Assembly: GCA_937894665.1 (NCBI GenBank)
Contig: CALAWF010000124.1
Location: 1-5,955 of the forward strand
Source: an uncultured bacterium
Lineage (GTDB): Bacteria > Cyanobacteriota > Vampirovibrionia > Gastranaerophilales > Gastranaerophilaceae
Direction of reading: 5' to 3'
DNA: 5,955 nucleotides
Below the pieces are notes generated by a model. The model had not been told where the DNA came from, ran no database searches, and was given only the letters and a program-made list of their open reading frames with translations. The position numbers and the translations under genes are program-made. Numbering within the stretch: position 1 is the stretch's first letter; each line of letters opens with the position of its first letter. This document shows positions 5,406-5,955 of this stretch, one piece after another.

Positions 5406-5955
5406 TTATCTAATGAAGTTTGTCATAATTGTTTCTTCTTGTTCCGGAGGTAAAATTCCGGCTTTTGCTCCTGCTTCTTTGCATTTTAAATGATAAATCA
5501 TGTTTCTGGCAACGAATCTCATATTTTGCAAACCTTCTTCATCTTTTAGAACATCTTCCGGTTTTGCACCATGAACCATATTCCAGTATCTTCCTGAAAT
5601 GATTGGCATTTGAGAGATTGTGAAATATTTATTTAATTGATCTAGCGTTGCAGTTGTTCCTGCTCTTCTTGCACTTACAATTGAGGTTCCGGGTTTGTGA
5701 GTAAAGGTGTCTTTTCCTGCTCTGGAACCTGCATAAAATGCTCTATCTAAAAATGCCGTAATAATTCCACTCGCAGAAGCATAATGAACTGGGGAGCCAA
5801 TTACAAGTCCATCACTTTCTTTCATAATTTGTATAAATTCATTAACCTTATCATTCACTACGCATTTTTTTAATTTTCCACAAGCTCCGCAAGCTTTGCA
5901 AGGTGCAATAGCTTCTGTTCCAATATAAAATATTTCGGTTTCAATTCCTTCTTTT
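5406..5955 (-). CDS. Flavodoxin-fold NAD(P)H-dependent FMN reductase / iron-sulfur flavoprotein-like, partial, N-terminus off the right edge
   Basis: The minus-strand frame is open from the right edge to a TAA at 5408-5406, giving about 183 visible codons. A GTG at 5858 lies within it but is an internal valine, because homologous sequence continues upstream. The visible part starts in a KEGIETEIFYIG strand, followed by the cysteine motif CKACGACGKLKKC (5900-5862). Its C-x2-C-x2-C-x5-C spacing fits the compact 4Fe-4S motif of iron-sulfur flavoproteins (Isf). Next come the flavin-binding-type segment GLVIGSPVHYAS, then RAFYAG, and SARRAGTTATLDQLN leading to SGRYWNMVHG, all usual for the NADPH-dependent FMN reductase/flavodoxin family of about 200 residues. 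Some 25-30 N-terminal residues, including the FMN phosphate loop, are missing. It is probably a cytosolic, FMN-dependent electron-transfer or quinone/nitro-type reductase; partner and substrate are unknown. It has its own terminator and so is a separate transcript from the DXS-like operon. Whether it has a MerR-type promoter cannot be seen. Confidence 0.88.
   Translation of the reverse strand, partial: KEGIETEIFYIGTEAIAPCKACGACGKLKKCVVNDKVNEFIQIMKESDGLVIGSPVHYASASGIITAFLDRAFYAGSRAGKDTFTHKPGTSIVSARRAGTTATLDQLNKYFTISQMPIISGRYWNMVHGAKPEDVLKDEEGLQNMRFVARNMIYHLKCKEAGAKAGILPPEQEETIMTNFIR

Noticed and set aside
5406..5858. Flavoprotein starting at the GTG at 5858
   Set aside because: The frame stays open to the window edge and the upstream codons encode the expected strand and cysteine motif, so this GTG is an internal valine of a truncated gene.
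1..5955. CRISPR array, tRNA, rRNA, insertion sequence or attachment site
   Set aside because: No spaced direct repeats, cloverleaf, transposase or terminal repeats were seen. Apart from the promoter pair, no repeated block stood out.

Overview
This is an AT-rich bacterial window (roughly one third G+C by eye) with compact gene spacing, clear Shine-Dalgarno sites and sigma70-type promoters. The gene set suggests an anaerobic, gut-type bacterium, for example Bacillota or a Vampirovibrionia/Gastranaerophilales-like lineage. That placement is inference; no marker gene fixes it.

Layout: (1) 1-600, minus: N-terminal 200 residues of an alpha/beta hydrolase running off the left edge. (2) 601-766: divergent intergenic region carrying a MerR-type promoter/operator that points into the hydrolase. 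(3) 767-2158, plus: a 12-helix sugar porter of the major facilitator superfamily. (4) 2172-2195: a strong hairpin between convergent genes. (5) 5247 down to 2205, minus: a three-gene operon encoding a divergent DXS-like thiamine-diphosphate enzyme, a two-domain carboxymuconolactone decarboxylase (CMD)-family protein with a putative signal peptide, and a short MerR regulator of the NmlR/AdhR type. Gene gaps are 13 and 15 nt. (6) 5248-5405: the operon promoter, with the same MerR-type architecture, and the terminator of the next gene. (7) 5406-5955, minus: an iron-sulfur-flavoprotein-like flavodoxin/FMN reductase cut by the right edge.

The main observation is that the promoters of the hydrolase and of the DXS-like operon match at 31 of 35 ungapped positions. 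Both have a TTGACT -35 box, a TAAAAT -10 box, and an abnormally long 19-bp spacer holding a (near-)palindrome. This is the hallmark of promoters activated by MerR-family proteins, and a MerR gene is the last gene of one of the two units. The window therefore appears to hold a small autoregulated regulon. Known NmlR/AdhR regulons handle reactive aldehydes and other electrophiles and can include esterases and CMD-family proteins (Bacillus subtilis AdhR with yraC; Haemophilus nmlR-adhC-estD).

The unexpected member is the DXS-like enzyme. It keeps the thiamine-diphosphate machinery but lacks the GHD motif and the DRAG arginine that help true DXS bind its acceptor. A plausible but untested reading is that it is a pyruvate-dependent carboligase acting on a different, perhaps toxic, aldehyde. 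The sugar porter and flavoprotein may supply substrate or redox functions, but nothing in the sequence ties them directly to the regulon.
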